From the NCBI RefSeq assembly GCF_011753055.1, contig NZ_VWWJ01000001.1:310001-374000 (forward strand): DNA of 64,000 nt, given 5' to 3'. Numbering within the stretch: the first letter of the stretch is position 1; every line of letters starts with the position of its first letter. Origin of the DNA: Burkholderia sp. Ax-1719 (GTDB lineage: Bacteria; Pseudomonadota; Gammaproteobacteria; Burkholderiales; Burkholderiaceae). The notes under the pieces are model-generated. The model searched no databases. It saw only the letters and a list, made by a program, of their open reading frames with translations, and was not told the origin of the DNA. The position numbers and the translations under genes were made by a program. Positions 25,166 to 33,630 of the stretch are shown piece after piece.

Positions 25166-25900
25166 GTGCTGATCGATACCTCCGTCTTCGCGCTGCTGTC
25201 GTTCGGCAACGGCGGCTATGGCCGGGAGTTTGGGGCGGCCTTTGCGCAGACGGTCGCGGTAGCGGCTGGTTCGTTCGGCGTGGGCGCGTTCGCGGGTCTG
25301 GCGGGCAGCGGCGCGAAGCTCTCGCAGCACGCCGCGTTGCGCCTCGCCGGGCAGGGCTATACGACCATCGTGCGCGCGTTGCCCGAACTGCTTTGCCTGC
25401 TGATCGCGTTTTATGCGCTGGCACCCGCGCTCGAAAGCGCGTTGCATGCCACGGGGCTGGTGACGCCCGGTTTCGCGTTCGATCCGCTCGCCGTGGCGAT
25501 CTGCTCGCTCGGCTTCATCCAGGGCGCGTATCTCACCGATATCTTTCGCGGCGCGTTTATCGCGGTGCCCGCTGGCCAGGTGGAGGCCGCGAGTGCGTTT
25601 GGCATGTCGCGCGCTCAGGTGTTCCGGCGCGTGCGTTTGCCGCTCGCGCTGCGCCTGGCGTTGCCCGGCGTGAGCAACGTCTGGCTCAACGCAACCAAGG
25701 ACGCTTCGTATATCAGCGTGCTCGGCTCGTTCTCCGATCTGCTCAAGACCAGCCAGCTTGCGGCGGGCGCGACGCGTCACTACCTGTTTTTTCATCTCGT
25801 CACCGCAGCGCTATTTCTGGTGTTGAGCATCGGCTCGATGGCCGTGTTCGGCAGCCTCGAAAAGCGCGTGAATCGCGGCGTACGACTGGCTTCGCTCTGA
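25166..25900 (+). CDS. Amino acid ABC transporter permease (first)
   Basis: A 244-residue HisM/HisQ-type permease. The start is GTG 25166, four bases after the binding-protein stop; the open frame extends backward into that gene but is not real. Several hydrophobic helices and the EAA loop 'EAASAFGMSRAQVFRRVRLPLALRLALP' (core EAASAFGMS) are clear. It pairs with the 25911 permease as a heterodimer. There is little sequence upstream for a separate ribosome site, so translational coupling is likely. Confidence 0.88.
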   Translation: MLIDTSVFALLSFGNGGYGREFGAAFAQTVAVAAGSFGVGAFAGLAGSGAKLSQHAALRLAGQGYTTIVRALPELLCLLIAFYALAPALESALHATGLVTPGFAFDPLAVAICSLGFIQGAYLTDIFRGAFIAVPAGQVEAASAFGMSRAQVFRRVRLPLALRLALPGVSNVWLNATKDASYISVLGSFSDLLKTSQLAAGATRHYLFFHLVTAALFLVLSIGSMAVFGSLEKRVNRGVRLASL

Positions 25901-25910
25901 TTTCGCTCCG

Positions 25911-26678
25911 ATGTTTTCGCTCGCGTTCCTCACCGGCACTGTGATGCCGAAGCTCATCGAAGCGGTGCCCACCACGCTCTCGCTCACCTTTGTTTCCGGC
26001 GCGGCGAGCCTCGCGATGGGTGTGCCGCTCGCGTTTGCGGCCGCTGCGCGCAATATCGCGTGGCGCTGGCCCGCGCGCACGTGGATCACGTTGATTCGCG
26101 GCACGCCGCTGCTGGTGCAGATCTATCTGCTTTACTACGGCTTCGGCCAGATTTTGCCGCGCGAATGGATGCGCGATAGCTGGGCTTCGCCGTTCCTGCG
26201 CGATGCGTGGTGGTATGCGGTGGTGGCGCTTGCCGTCAACGAAAGCGCCTACGTCGCGACGATCCTGCGCGGCGCGATTGCCGGGGTGCCGGCGGGAGAG
26301 GTGGAAGCGGGCTACGCGTTCGGCATGTCGCGCTGGCGGGTGCTGCGCAGCATCGTCGGGCCGCTCGCGTTTCGTCTTGCGTTGCCTGCGCTGATCGGCG
26401 AAACCATCCTGCTGATGAAATCGACCGTGCTGGCGTCCACCATCACGGTGTTCGACGTGCTCGGCACGGCGAATACGCTGCGGTTCGAGACCTTGCGCGT
26501 CTATGAGCCGCTCGCGGGTGCGGCGATTGTGTACGTGGTGCTCGTCGTGGCGTTGACATGGCCTGCATCGCTGCTGGAAAAGCGCCTCAATCGCTACCTC
26601 GTACGCGACATTGCGGGCGGCAAGGGCCGTTCCGCGCGACGCGGTGCACGCGTGGATGCCTTCGGCGCGTTGCGCTGA
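25911..26678 (+). CDS. Amino acid ABC transporter permease (second)
   Basis: A 255-residue polar-amino-acid permease with the hallmark 'TLIRGTPLLVQIYLLYYGFGQ' (core) and the EAA loop 'EAGYAFGMSRWRVLRSIVGPLAF'. It follows the first permease after 10 bases. In this transporter class the ATPase gene usually sits next to the permeases; here the next gene is a homocysteine methyltransferase, and no ATP-binding cassette protein of this subgroup occurs anywhere near, so a shared ATPase encoded elsewhere must serve it. Confidence 0.9.
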   Translation: MFSLAFLTGTVMPKLIEAVPTTLSLTFVSGAASLAMGVPLAFAAAARNIAWRWPARTWITLIRGTPLLVQIYLLYYGFGQILPREWMRDSWASPFLRDAWWYAVVALAVNESAYVATILRGAIAGVPAGEVEAGYAFGMSRWRVLRSIVGPLAFRLALPALIGETILLMKSTVLASTITVFDVLGTANTLRFETLRVYEPLAGAAIVYVVLVVALTWPASLLEKRLNRYLVRDIAGGKGRSARRGARVDAFGALR

Positions 26679-26727
26679 GCGCCGGAATCGCGCGTATCGA
26701 TATCCAGACCAATACTTCCTGTTCACG

Positions 26728-27678
26728 ATGATCCGAATTCTCGACGGCGGCATGGGCCGCGAACTCCTGCGCATGGGCGCGCCCTTTAAACAGCCGGAAT
26801 GGTCTGCACTGGCGCTGATCGAAGCGCCCGAATACGTGCGCGCGGCACACGACGCCTTCGTGCGGGCCGGTGCCGATGTGGTGACGACCAACTCTTATGC
26901 GGTCGTGCCGTTCCATATCGGGGCAGAGCGCTTCGCACAACAGGGCGTGGCGCTGGCCGACCGTGCGGGCCGACTCGCGCGTGAGGCGGCTTCGGCGGCG
27001 GGTACGGCGCGCGCGGTGCAGGTGGCAGGATCCTTGCCGCCGGTGTTCGGCTCGTATCGGCCCGATCTGTTCGATGCGCAGCAAGCCGCGCCTTTGCTCG
27101 ACGCGCTCGTGCGCGGGCTTGATGCGCACGTCGATCTGTGGCTTGGCGAAACGCTGAGTTCGACCGCCGAGGCGCGCGCGGTGCGCAAGGCGCTCAGCGA
27201 CAGGGGCGAGCGCGGCGAAGATCAGCGCCCGTTATGGCTCTCCTTCACGCTCGACGATAGCGGCGACGTGCAGGCGATTGCCGAAGGGCGCGCGCGTGCG
27301 CGCCTGCGTTCGGGCGAAACGGTTGAAGCGGCTGTCGAGGTGGCGCTGGAACTGGGTGCACAAGCGTTCCTCTTCAATTGCAGTCAGGCCGAAATCATGC
27401 GCGCAGCCGTGCAGGAAGCGCGTGTCGTGCGCGAGCGCAAGGGCGCATCGCTGGAACTGGGCGTATACGCGAACGCCTTCGAGCCCGAGCGCGAATCGAT
27501 GGCGGCCAACGACGGATTGAGCACCTTGCGCGCCGATCTGGAACCGGACGGCTACGCTGCGTTCGCGCGCGCGTGGGCGCAGGCGGGGGCGACGCTGATC
27601 GGCGGATGCTGCGGGATCGGGCCTGAACATATCGAGCGGCTTGCGAGCGTGGTGAGGGATAGCGCGCATTCCGCGTAA
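26728..27678 (+). CDS. mmuM: Homocysteine S-methyltransferase
   Basis: A 316-residue zinc enzyme that moves a methyl group to homocysteine, normally from S-methylmethionine, giving methionine. 'ILDGGMGRELLRMG' opens the TIM barrel. Zinc ligands are the Cys of 'FNCSQAEI' (near residue 220) and the CC pair of 'IGGCCGIGPEHIERL' near residue 293. The ATG at 26728 (MIRILDGG) is preferred to a longer frame. It sits 49 bases after the permease genes, so the importer may bring in S-methylmethionine or methionine; that substrate is an inference. Confidence 0.9.
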   Translation: MIRILDGGMGRELLRMGAPFKQPEWSALALIEAPEYVRAAHDAFVRAGADVVTTNSYAVVPFHIGAERFAQQGVALADRAGRLAREAASAAGTARAVQVAGSLPPVFGSYRPDLFDAQQAAPLLDALVRGLDAHVDLWLGETLSSTAEARAVRKALSDRGERGEDQRPLWLSFTLDDSGDVQAIAEGRARARLRSGETVEAAVEVALELGAQAFLFNCSQAEIMRAAVQEARVVRERKGASLELGVYANAFEPERESMAANDGLSTLRADLEPDGYAAFARAWAQAGATLIGGCCGIGPEHIERLASVVRDSAHSA

Positions 27679-27722
27679 GCACCAGGAAGAGGCCTTCGCG
27701 CGCGCACTCCACGGCCCGGCGC

Positions 27723-28682
27723 TCACTTACGTGCGCGCGCCGGCTTCTTCTTTTCGGGCAGCGCCTGATTCACATCGACCGGCACGAATGGCGCTTCAAA
27801 GTGCTTGACCAGAAAGTCGATGAACGCCCGAGCGCGCGTCGATTCGTTGCGTTGCCCAGGGTAATAGACGAACAGGTCCGCAGACGGCAACACCACATTC
27901 GGCAGCACGAGCTTGAGTCTGCCGCTCTGGATGTATTTCGCCAGATCCCATTCCGAGCGGATCAAAATACCATGCCCGTCCAGCGCCCAGCGCAGCACGA
28001 TATCGCCATCGTTGCTGGACAGTGAGCCGCTCACCTTCAGCGCCTCCAGATGATCTTCCTGCATGAAGCGCCACACGCCGAAGGCATCGTCGTTCTGCGT
28101 GTGGATGATGCAGCGGTGATCGACCAGATCTTCCTTGCGCTGCGGAACGCCGTGCCGTTCCAGATACTTGGGCGAGGCACACAGAAAGCGGCGATTGCTC
28201 ATCAGGCGGCGCGCACGCAGGCGCTGATCCGGCAACTCGCCAAAGCGGATCGCCATATCGAACGCGCCTTCCACCAGATCGACGGGACGATCCGTAACGA
28301 CGAACTGGATATCGACATGCGGATAGCGCCGGGCGAATTCCGATACCAGCGGAGCGATGGTGTTGCGTCCGAAGCCCAGCGTCGCGTTGATGCGCAGGCG
28401 TCCATGCGGATCGTCCGGCGAACCGGCGATCGCGTCTTCCATTTCCCGCACCTGTTCGAGTATCTGCGAGGCGTAGCGCGCGAACGTTTCGCCTTCGGGC
28501 GTGAGGCTCACGCTGCGGGTGGTCCGGTTCACCAGCCGCGTGCCGAACCGCTCTTCCAGTATGCCCAGCCGCTTGGTGGCGGCGGGCGGCGTGATGCCCA
28601 TCGATCGCGCTGCGCCGGACAGGCTCTTGAGTTTCGCAAGCTGCACGAAGAACTCGAAATCGGAAGTGGAGTCAGTTCTCAC
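27723..28682 (-). CDS. LysR-family regulator beside D-tartrate dehydratase
   Basis: A 319-residue LysR regulator. The winged helix spans about residues 6-65 ('SLSGAARSMGITPPAATKRLGILEE', then 'VNRTTRSVSLTPEG'), and the effector domain contains 'DMAIRFGELPDQ'. The C-terminal tail is Lys/Pro/Arg-rich ('EKKKPARARK'). No ATG fits the normal N-terminus; the GTG at 28682 gives the usual five to seven residues before the first helix, but has no clear ribosome site, and an in-frame ATG at 28778 is also possible. It is divergent from tarD and probably senses D-tartrate. Confidence 0.85.
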   Translation of the reverse strand: MRTDSTSDFEFFVQLAKLKSLSGAARSMGITPPAATKRLGILEERFGTRLVNRTTRSVSLTPEGETFARYASQILEQVREMEDAIAGSPDDPHGRLRINATLGFGRNTIAPLVSEFARRYPHVDIQFVVTDRPVDLVEGAFDMAIRFGELPDQRLRARRLMSNRRFLCASPKYLERHGVPQRKEDLVDHRCIIHTQNDDAFGVWRFMQEDHLEALKVSGSLSSNDGDIVLRWALDGHGILIRSEWDLAKYIQSGRLKLVLPNVVLPSADLFVYYPGQRNESTRARAFIDFLVKHFEAPFVPVDVNQALPEKKKPARARK

Positions 28683-28810
28683 TTTTGGTAAAAAATGAAA
28701 TGAATTGAGGTGAAGTATAGGGCGATCTCCGGCGGCTATGCTACGTCCCATTGCAGCCGTACCCGTGCAAGCAGGCATCCAGCAAACACGCCAGTCCAGG
28801 AGACAGCACC

Positions 28811-29977
28811 ATGAGAATCGTCGAGATTCGCGAGAAAACCGTTCCGATCAGTTCGCCGATCCGCAACGCCTACATCGACTTCAGCAAGATGACCTTGAGC
28901 CTCGTCGCCGTGGTGACCGACGTGATCCGCGACGGCAAACCCGTGGTGGGCTACGGCTTCAATTCGAATGGCCGTTACGGACAGGGCACGCTCATGCGCG
29001 AGCGCTTTATTCCGCGTCTCCTCGAAGCCGATCCGGCCACGCTCGTCAACGACGCGGGCGACAACCTCGATCCGCACCGGATCTGGGCGACCCTGTTCAC
29101 GAACGAAAAGCCGGGCGGCCACGGCGAGCGTTCGGTCGCGATCGGCACGATTGATATGGCCGTGTGGGACGCGGTGGCGAAGATCGAAGGCAAGCCGCTC
29201 TTCCAGTTGCTGGCGGACCGTTATGGCGACGGCCAGCCGAACCGCAAGATCTTCGTCTATGCGGCGGGCGGCTATTACTACCCCGGCCAGAACCACGACA
29301 AGCTCAAGGACGAGATGCGCAGCTATATCGACCGCGGCTATACGGTCGTGAAGAAGAAGATTGGCGGCGCGTCGCTCGACGAAGATCTGCGCCGGATCGA
29401 CTCGATTCTCAGCGTGCTCGGCGATGGACAGAAACTGGCGGTCGATGCAAACGGCCGCTTCGATCTGGACACTGCGATCCAGTATGCGAAAGCGCTCTCG
29501 CAATACGATCTGTTCTGGTACGAAGAGCCGGGTGATCCGCTCGATTTCGAACTGCAGGCGACGCTGCGCAACTACTACGACAAGCCGATGGCCACCGGCG
29601 AAGATCTGTTCTCGATGCAGGATGCGCGCAATCTGATCCGCTATGGCGGCATGCGCGCGGACCGCGACTGGCTGCAATTCGACTGCGCGCTGAGTTACGG
29701 CCTGGTGGAATATCTGCGCACGCTCGACATGCTGCGTCAGCACGGCTGGTCGCCGGCCCGCTGCATTCCGCACGGCGGCCATCAGATGTCGCTGAACATT
29801 GCCGCTGGCCTTGGGCTTGGGGGCAACGAATCGTATCCCGATCTGTTCCAGCCCTACGGCGGCTTCCCCGATGGCGTGAAAGTCGACAACGGCTTCATCA
29901 CAATGCCGGATCTGCCGGGCATCGGCTTCGAAGGCAAAGCCGATCTTTACGCGGAAATGCAGAAGCTTTCGGCCTGA
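28811..29977 (+). CDS. tarD: D(-)-tartrate dehydratase, enolase superfamily
   Basis: A 388-residue enolase-superfamily (mandelate racemase subgroup) enzyme. It matches the characterised Bradyrhizobium D-tartrate dehydratase very closely from memory, including 'GYGFNSNGRYGQG' and 'RYGGMRADRDWLQFDCALSYG'. Metal ligands are D212 (VDANG), E238 (YEEP) and E264 (TGED). The bases are K183 in the KxK motif 'VVKKKIGG' and H321 in 'PHGGHQ', one residue short of K184/H322 in the known enzyme. It removes water from D-tartrate to give oxaloacetate. ATG 28811 is used. A dicarboxylate transporter follows, so the pair forms a D-tartrate utilisation unit. Confidence 0.92.
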   Translation: MRIVEIREKTVPISSPIRNAYIDFSKMTLSLVAVVTDVIRDGKPVVGYGFNSNGRYGQGTLMRERFIPRLLEADPATLVNDAGDNLDPHRIWATLFTNEKPGGHGERSVAIGTIDMAVWDAVAKIEGKPLFQLLADRYGDGQPNRKIFVYAAGGYYYPGQNHDKLKDEMRSYIDRGYTVVKKKIGGASLDEDLRRIDSILSVLGDGQKLAVDANGRFDLDTAIQYAKALSQYDLFWYEEPGDPLDFELQATLRNYYDKPMATGEDLFSMQDARNLIRYGGMRADRDWLQFDCALSYGLVEYLRTLDMLRQHGWSPARCIPHGGHQMSLNIAAGLGLGGNESYPDLFQPYGGFPDGVKVDNGFITMPDLPGIGFEGKADLYAEMQKLSA

Positions 29978-29986
29978 CGCTTTCGC

Positions 29987-30019
29987 AGCGCAAATCCAGC
30001 GCAAATCCAGCGCAAATCG
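29987..30019 (+). repeat. 11-bp direct repeat, three units, after tarD
   Basis: AGCGCAAATCC occurs at 29987-29997 and 29998-30008, and with a last-base change at 30009-30019. It begins 9 bases after the tarD stop codon. The function is unknown. Confidence 0.85.
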
Positions 30020-30041
30020 AATCGATCCGCGACCGGAAACA

Positions 30042-30065
30042 CAGGCGCCGCACGTACGGCGCCTG
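30042..30065 (+). promoter_or_regulatory. Stem-loop between tarD and dctA-like genes
   Basis: CAGGCGCCG (30042-30050) and CGGCGCCTG (30057-30065) make a perfect 9-bp stem with a 6-base loop, 46 bases before the transporter start. No T-run follows; it may lower transporter expression relative to tarD or protect the tarD mRNA end. Confidence 0.5.
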
Positions 30066-30111
30066 GCGGTCGCCCGCAGTCCAATGAAGGCGCCATGCTC
30101 AGGAGACAGAC

Positions 30112-31461
30112 ATGCGGCCCTCGACTCTCAAACGCTATCTTTCGAAGCTCTACGTTCAGGTGCTGATCGGCATCGTGGCGGGCATTCTCGTCGGCCATTT
30201 CTACCCCGATACTGGCGTCGATCTCAAGCCACTGGGCGACCTGTTCATCAAGCTGATCCGCATGCTGCTCGCGCCGATCATTTTCGCTTCCGTCGTCGTG
30301 GGTATCGCACGCATGAACGACCTGCACGAAGCGGGGCGCGTTGGCGTGAAGGCGGTGCTCTATTTCGAGGTGGCCTCGACCCTTGCGCTGTTAATCGGAC
30401 TGGTCGTAGTCAACGTGATCCAGCCGGGCAGCGGCATGAATATCGATCCGGCCCATATCGACAGCTCAGCCATCGCCAGTTACGCGCACGCCGCGCACGA
30501 ACACACCACGCTCGGCTTTCTGATGAGCATCGTGCCGAACAGTATCGTCGGCGCTTTCGCCAACGGCGAGATTCTGCCGATCATTTTCTTTTCCGTCCTG
30601 TTTGCGATTGCGCTCGCGAAACTCGGGCCGCGCACCGCGCCGCTGGTCGATATGCTCGACATGTTCTTGCAAGGTATGTTCGGCGTCGTGCGCATCGTCA
30701 TGTATGTCGCACCAATTGGCGCATTTGGCGGCATGGCGTTCACCATCGCAAAGTATGGTCTGGGCACGCTTGCATCGTTCGGACAACTGATGCTTTGCCT
30801 CTACCTTACGTCGATCTGCTTCATCGCCGTCGTACTGGGCGTCGTCATGCGGCTGTGCGGTCTGTCGTTGTGGAAGTATCTGCGCTATATCCGCGATGAA
30901 ATCCTCATTACGCTCGGCACGGCATCGACCGAAGCCGTGCTGCCGCAGATGCTCATCAAGATGGAAAATCTCGGCTGCTCGCGTCCTGTGGTGGGCATGG
31001 TGCTGCCGACCGGCTACACCTTCAACGCCGATGGCACCGCGATCTATCTCACGATGGCGGCGATGTTCGTCGCGCAGGCCATGAATATCCATCTGACGCT
31101 GACCGATCAACTTGTCGTCCTTGGCGTTTTGCTGCTGACGTCGAAGGGATCGGCGGGCGTGGCCGGTGCGGGTTTCGTTGCACTGGCGGCCACGCTCGCC
31201 TCGATGCACAAGATTCCCGTATCGGGCCTCGTGCTGTTGCTGGGCGTCGATCGCTTCCTGAACGAGGCGCGCGCCGTTACGAACCTGATTGGCAACGGCG
31301 TGGCGACGATCGTGGTAGCGCGTTGGGAGGGTGCGCTGGATCGGGACCGTGCGCGTGCAGTCCTCAATCGTGAGGTCGACTACAGCGTGGTCGATGCCGC
31401 AGAGGAAGCGCCGTATGCGCCCGCCTTGGGCGACCCGGCAACGGGCGGCCGGAGCCGCTAG
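30112..31461 (+). CDS. dctA: DctA-type dicarboxylate:cation symporter
   Basis: A 449-residue sodium/proton:dicarboxylate symporter with eight or so membrane segments. 'LYVQVLIGIVAGILVGHFYP' opens the protein, 'PLGDLFIKLIRMLLAPIIF' marks the first transport region, and the DctA substrate region 'SKGSAGVAGAGFVALAATL' plus 'DRFLNEARAVTNLIGN' is complete. DctA family proteins take up succinate, fumarate, malate and, in some species, tartrate. Next to tarD with AGGAGAC at its start, this copy is most likely a D-tartrate carrier; the chromosome probably has another DctA for C4-dicarboxylates. Confidence 0.92.
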   Translation: MRPSTLKRYLSKLYVQVLIGIVAGILVGHFYPDTGVDLKPLGDLFIKLIRMLLAPIIFASVVVGIARMNDLHEAGRVGVKAVLYFEVASTLALLIGLVVVNVIQPGSGMNIDPAHIDSSAIASYAHAAHEHTTLGFLMSIVPNSIVGAFANGEILPIIFFSVLFAIALAKLGPRTAPLVDMLDMFLQGMFGVVRIVMYVAPIGAFGGMAFTIAKYGLGTLASFGQLMLCLYLTSICFIAVVLGVVMRLCGLSLWKYLRYIRDEILITLGTASTEAVLPQMLIKMENLGCSRPVVGMVLPTGYTFNADGTAIYLTMAAMFVAQAMNIHLTLTDQLVVLGVLLLTSKGSAGVAGAGFVALAATLASMHKIPVSGLVLLLGVDRFLNEARAVTNLIGNGVATIVVARWEGALDRDRARAVLNREVDYSVVDAAEEAPYAPALGDPATGGRSR

Positions 31462-31649
31462 GCTTGCGGGCACCTTTCACTGGAACGCGCGGTAATACCA
31501 TTCCAGGAATATCGATATCCCCAGATCGCCGGGTAATCTGACTACTCTTTGACAGACAGCCCGGCCGAGCCTTTTTGATAATGGATGCCTTGATCCGTCG
31601 TCGCGCGTGAAGCGCGCCGACGCTTACGGCCCCCACAATCAGGCTCCCC

Positions 31650-32489
31650 ATGAACTCTCCCGTAGTGGCGTCGCGCGGCGCTGGCGCGTCCGATTCCTTC
31701 GTGCGCCTGCATGGCGTGAGCAAGCGCTTTCAGCTTGCCGGCCATACGCGCGCCATTCTTGCCGATCTCGATCTCGACATCCGCCGCGAGGAGTTCATCG
31801 CGATTCTCGGCGAGAGCGGCTGCGGCAAATCCACCTTGCTACGCCTGCTGTGCGGGCTCGATAGCGCCTATGACGGGCAGATTCTCGTCGATGGCATCGC
31901 GCCGAAGATTGGCAACGACGAAGCGGGCATTGTGTTTCAGGACCCGCGTCTGTTCCCCTGGCTTACCGTCGAGCAAAACATCGCGCTTGGACTCGCGAGA
32001 TTCAGTCTCGCACGCGCCGAAGTGCAGCAGCGCGTGCGCGAACACATCGCGCTGGTCGGCCTCTCGGGCTTCGAGCGCGCGCTGCCGCATCAACTCTCGG
32101 GCGGCATGGCGCAGCGCGTAGCGCTTGCGCGCGCCATCGTCGCGCGGCCCGCGTTTTTGCTGCTGGACGAACCGTTCAGCGCGCTCGATGCGCTCACCCG
32201 TTCGCAGATGCACGATCAATTGCTGCGTATTCGCGCCGCCGCCGATCTGACCATGCTGCTGGTCACCCACGATGTGGAGGAAGCGGTCTATCTCGCCGAT
32301 CGCGTGGTGGTGATGGCTCCGCGTCCCGGGCCGCTGCGCGCGACTGTCGAGATCGATCTGGAGTATCCGCGCAATCGCGCCGACATCGCTTTCCAGCGTG
32401 AGCGCGAACGACTTCACGCGCTGCTGGGGCATGGTGCGCATTCCACGCAATCCACGCATTCCGTGCATTCCGTGCATTCATATAGCTGA
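31650..32489 (+). CDS. ABC transporter ATPase for sulfate esters/sulfonates (AtsC/SsuB-like)
   Basis: A 279-residue ATPase of the nitrate/sulfonate/taurine type. Walker A is GESGCGKST near residues 55-63, the signature is LSGGMAQRVALARAI near 150-164 and Walker B is FLLLDEPFSALDAL. The C-terminal 15 residues, rich in His, Ser, Thr and Gln, are coded by a 9-bp tandem repeat (32440-32475). It is the ATPase for the binding protein at 33631 and the fused permease at 37196. In Pseudomonas the equivalent gene is atsC. Confidence 0.88.
   Translation: MNSPVVASRGAGASDSFVRLHGVSKRFQLAGHTRAILADLDLDIRREEFIAILGESGCGKSTLLRLLCGLDSAYDGQILVDGIAPKIGNDEAGIVFQDPRLFPWLTVEQNIALGLARFSLARAEVQQRVREHIALVGLSGFERALPHQLSGGMAQRVALARAIVARPAFLLLDEPFSALDALTRSQMHDQLLRIRAAADLTMLLVTHDVEEAVYLADRVVVMAPRPGPLRATVEIDLEYPRNRADIAFQRERERLHALLGHGAHSTQSTHSVHSVHSYS
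32440..32475 (+). repeat. In-frame 9-bp tandem repeat, four units
   Basis: Units ATTCCACGC, AATCCACGC, ATTCCGTGC, ATTCCGTGC run at 32440-32448, 32449-32457, 32458-32466 and 32467-32475. They code the H-S-T-Q-S-T-H-S-V-H-S-V tail of the ATPase, outside its conserved domain. Confidence 0.85.
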
Positions 32490-32673
32490 TTGTGTGCTTT
32501 GGACTGTCAAGGTATAGACAGATATTCACGCGGCGTCCCGGTAGCATGGTTGCAATGGTCGTGATCGCAGATAACGGAGCGACGGTAACGGCCTGAATGA
32601 CGGGGAAAGCGAATCACCATGTTCGTCTTTCCGTTTTTGTTCATAAGGATTCCTTTTTTAATCGAGAAAGAAA

Positions 32674-33618
32674 ATGTCGAAACTCAACGTAGTGGAAAAC
32701 GGCGAACTGTCGATCCATCCGATCACCGGTCGCATCGGCGCGGAGATTCGCGGCGTGCGTCTGTCCGGCGATCTGCAACCGGCTGCGCTGGAGGCCATCA
32801 ATGCGGCGCTGCTGCGTCATAAGGTGATTTTCTTTCGCGATCAAACGCATTTGACGGACCAGGAGCAGGAAGCATTCGCGAAGCTGCTCGGCGATCCGGT
32901 GGCGCACCCAACCGTTCCGGTGCGCGAAGGCACGGAATATCTGCTGGAACTCGATTCGCTGCATGGCGGCCGCGCCAATTCGTGGCACACGGACGTGACC
33001 TTCGTCGATGCCTATCCCAAGGCGTCGATCCTGCGCGGCGTGACGAATCCGGAAGTGGGCGGCGACACGGTCTGGGCCAACACGGCCACCGCCTACGACG
33101 ACCTGCCGGATACGCTGAAGACCCTGGCCGAACAACTCTGGGCCGTGCACAGCAACGATTACGACTATGCGGCCGCCGCAAGCTACGCACGCAACACGCT
33201 CACTGAGCAGGCCAAGGCCGCTTACGAGCGTTATCGCGAGGTGTTTGTCTCCACGCGTTATGAAACCGAGCATCCGCTGGTGCGCGTGCATCCGGAAACC
33301 GGCGAGAAAACGCTGGTGCTGGGTCACTTCTTCAAGCGCTTCGTCGATTTGCCGGGTTCGGCGTCCAATCACCTGTTCGAAGTCTTCCAGGGCTATATCA
33401 CGCGTCTGGAGAACATCGTGCGCTGGCGCTGGCAGAGCGGCGACGTCGCGATCTGGGATAACCGCGCGACCCAGCACTACGCCGTGAACGATTACGGCGA
33501 CGCACGCCGCGTCGTGCGCCGCGTGACACTGGCGGGCGATGTGCCGGTGAGCGTGGACGGGCGCAAGAGCGTTACGCGCACGGTGGAAAAGAATCCGAAG
33601 CTCGCCGCCGCGGCCTGA
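32674..33618 (+). CDS. atsK: Alkylsulfatase, alpha-ketoglutarate-dependent dioxygenase (AtsK)
   Basis: A 314-residue TauD/TfdA-family Fe(II)/alpha-ketoglutarate dioxygenase. The iron triad is H105 and D107 (WHTDVTF) with H268 ([10 protein letters not shown]); R279 and R283 (RRVVRRV) are placed to bind alpha-ketoglutarate, with the same spacing as in Pseudomonas putida AtsK. It hydroxylates alkyl sulfate esters next to the sulfate so that they break into aldehyde and inorganic sulfate. The neighbouring sulfatase, importer and TonB receptor make AtsK more likely than taurine dioxygenase. Confidence 0.88.
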   Translation: MSKLNVVENGELSIHPITGRIGAEIRGVRLSGDLQPAALEAINAALLRHKVIFFRDQTHLTDQEQEAFAKLLGDPVAHPTVPVREGTEYLLELDSLHGGRANSWHTDVTFVDAYPKASILRGVTNPEVGGDTVWANTATAYDDLPDTLKTLAEQLWAVHSNDYDYAAAASYARNTLTEQAKAAYERYREVFVSTRYETEHPLVRVHPETGEKTLVLGHFFKRFVDLPGSASNHLFEVFQGYITRLENIVRWRWQSGDVAIWDNRATQHYAVNDYGDARRVVRRVTLAGDVPVSVDGRKSVTRTVEKNPKLAAAA

Positions 33619-33630
33619 GCAGGCCAGACA

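Noticed and set aside
31549..31582. Possible promoter TTGACA with GATAAT before the sulfate-ester operon
   Set aside because: The boxes are 22 bases apart, too far for a sigma-70 promoter; no better -10 box lies at 16-18 bases.
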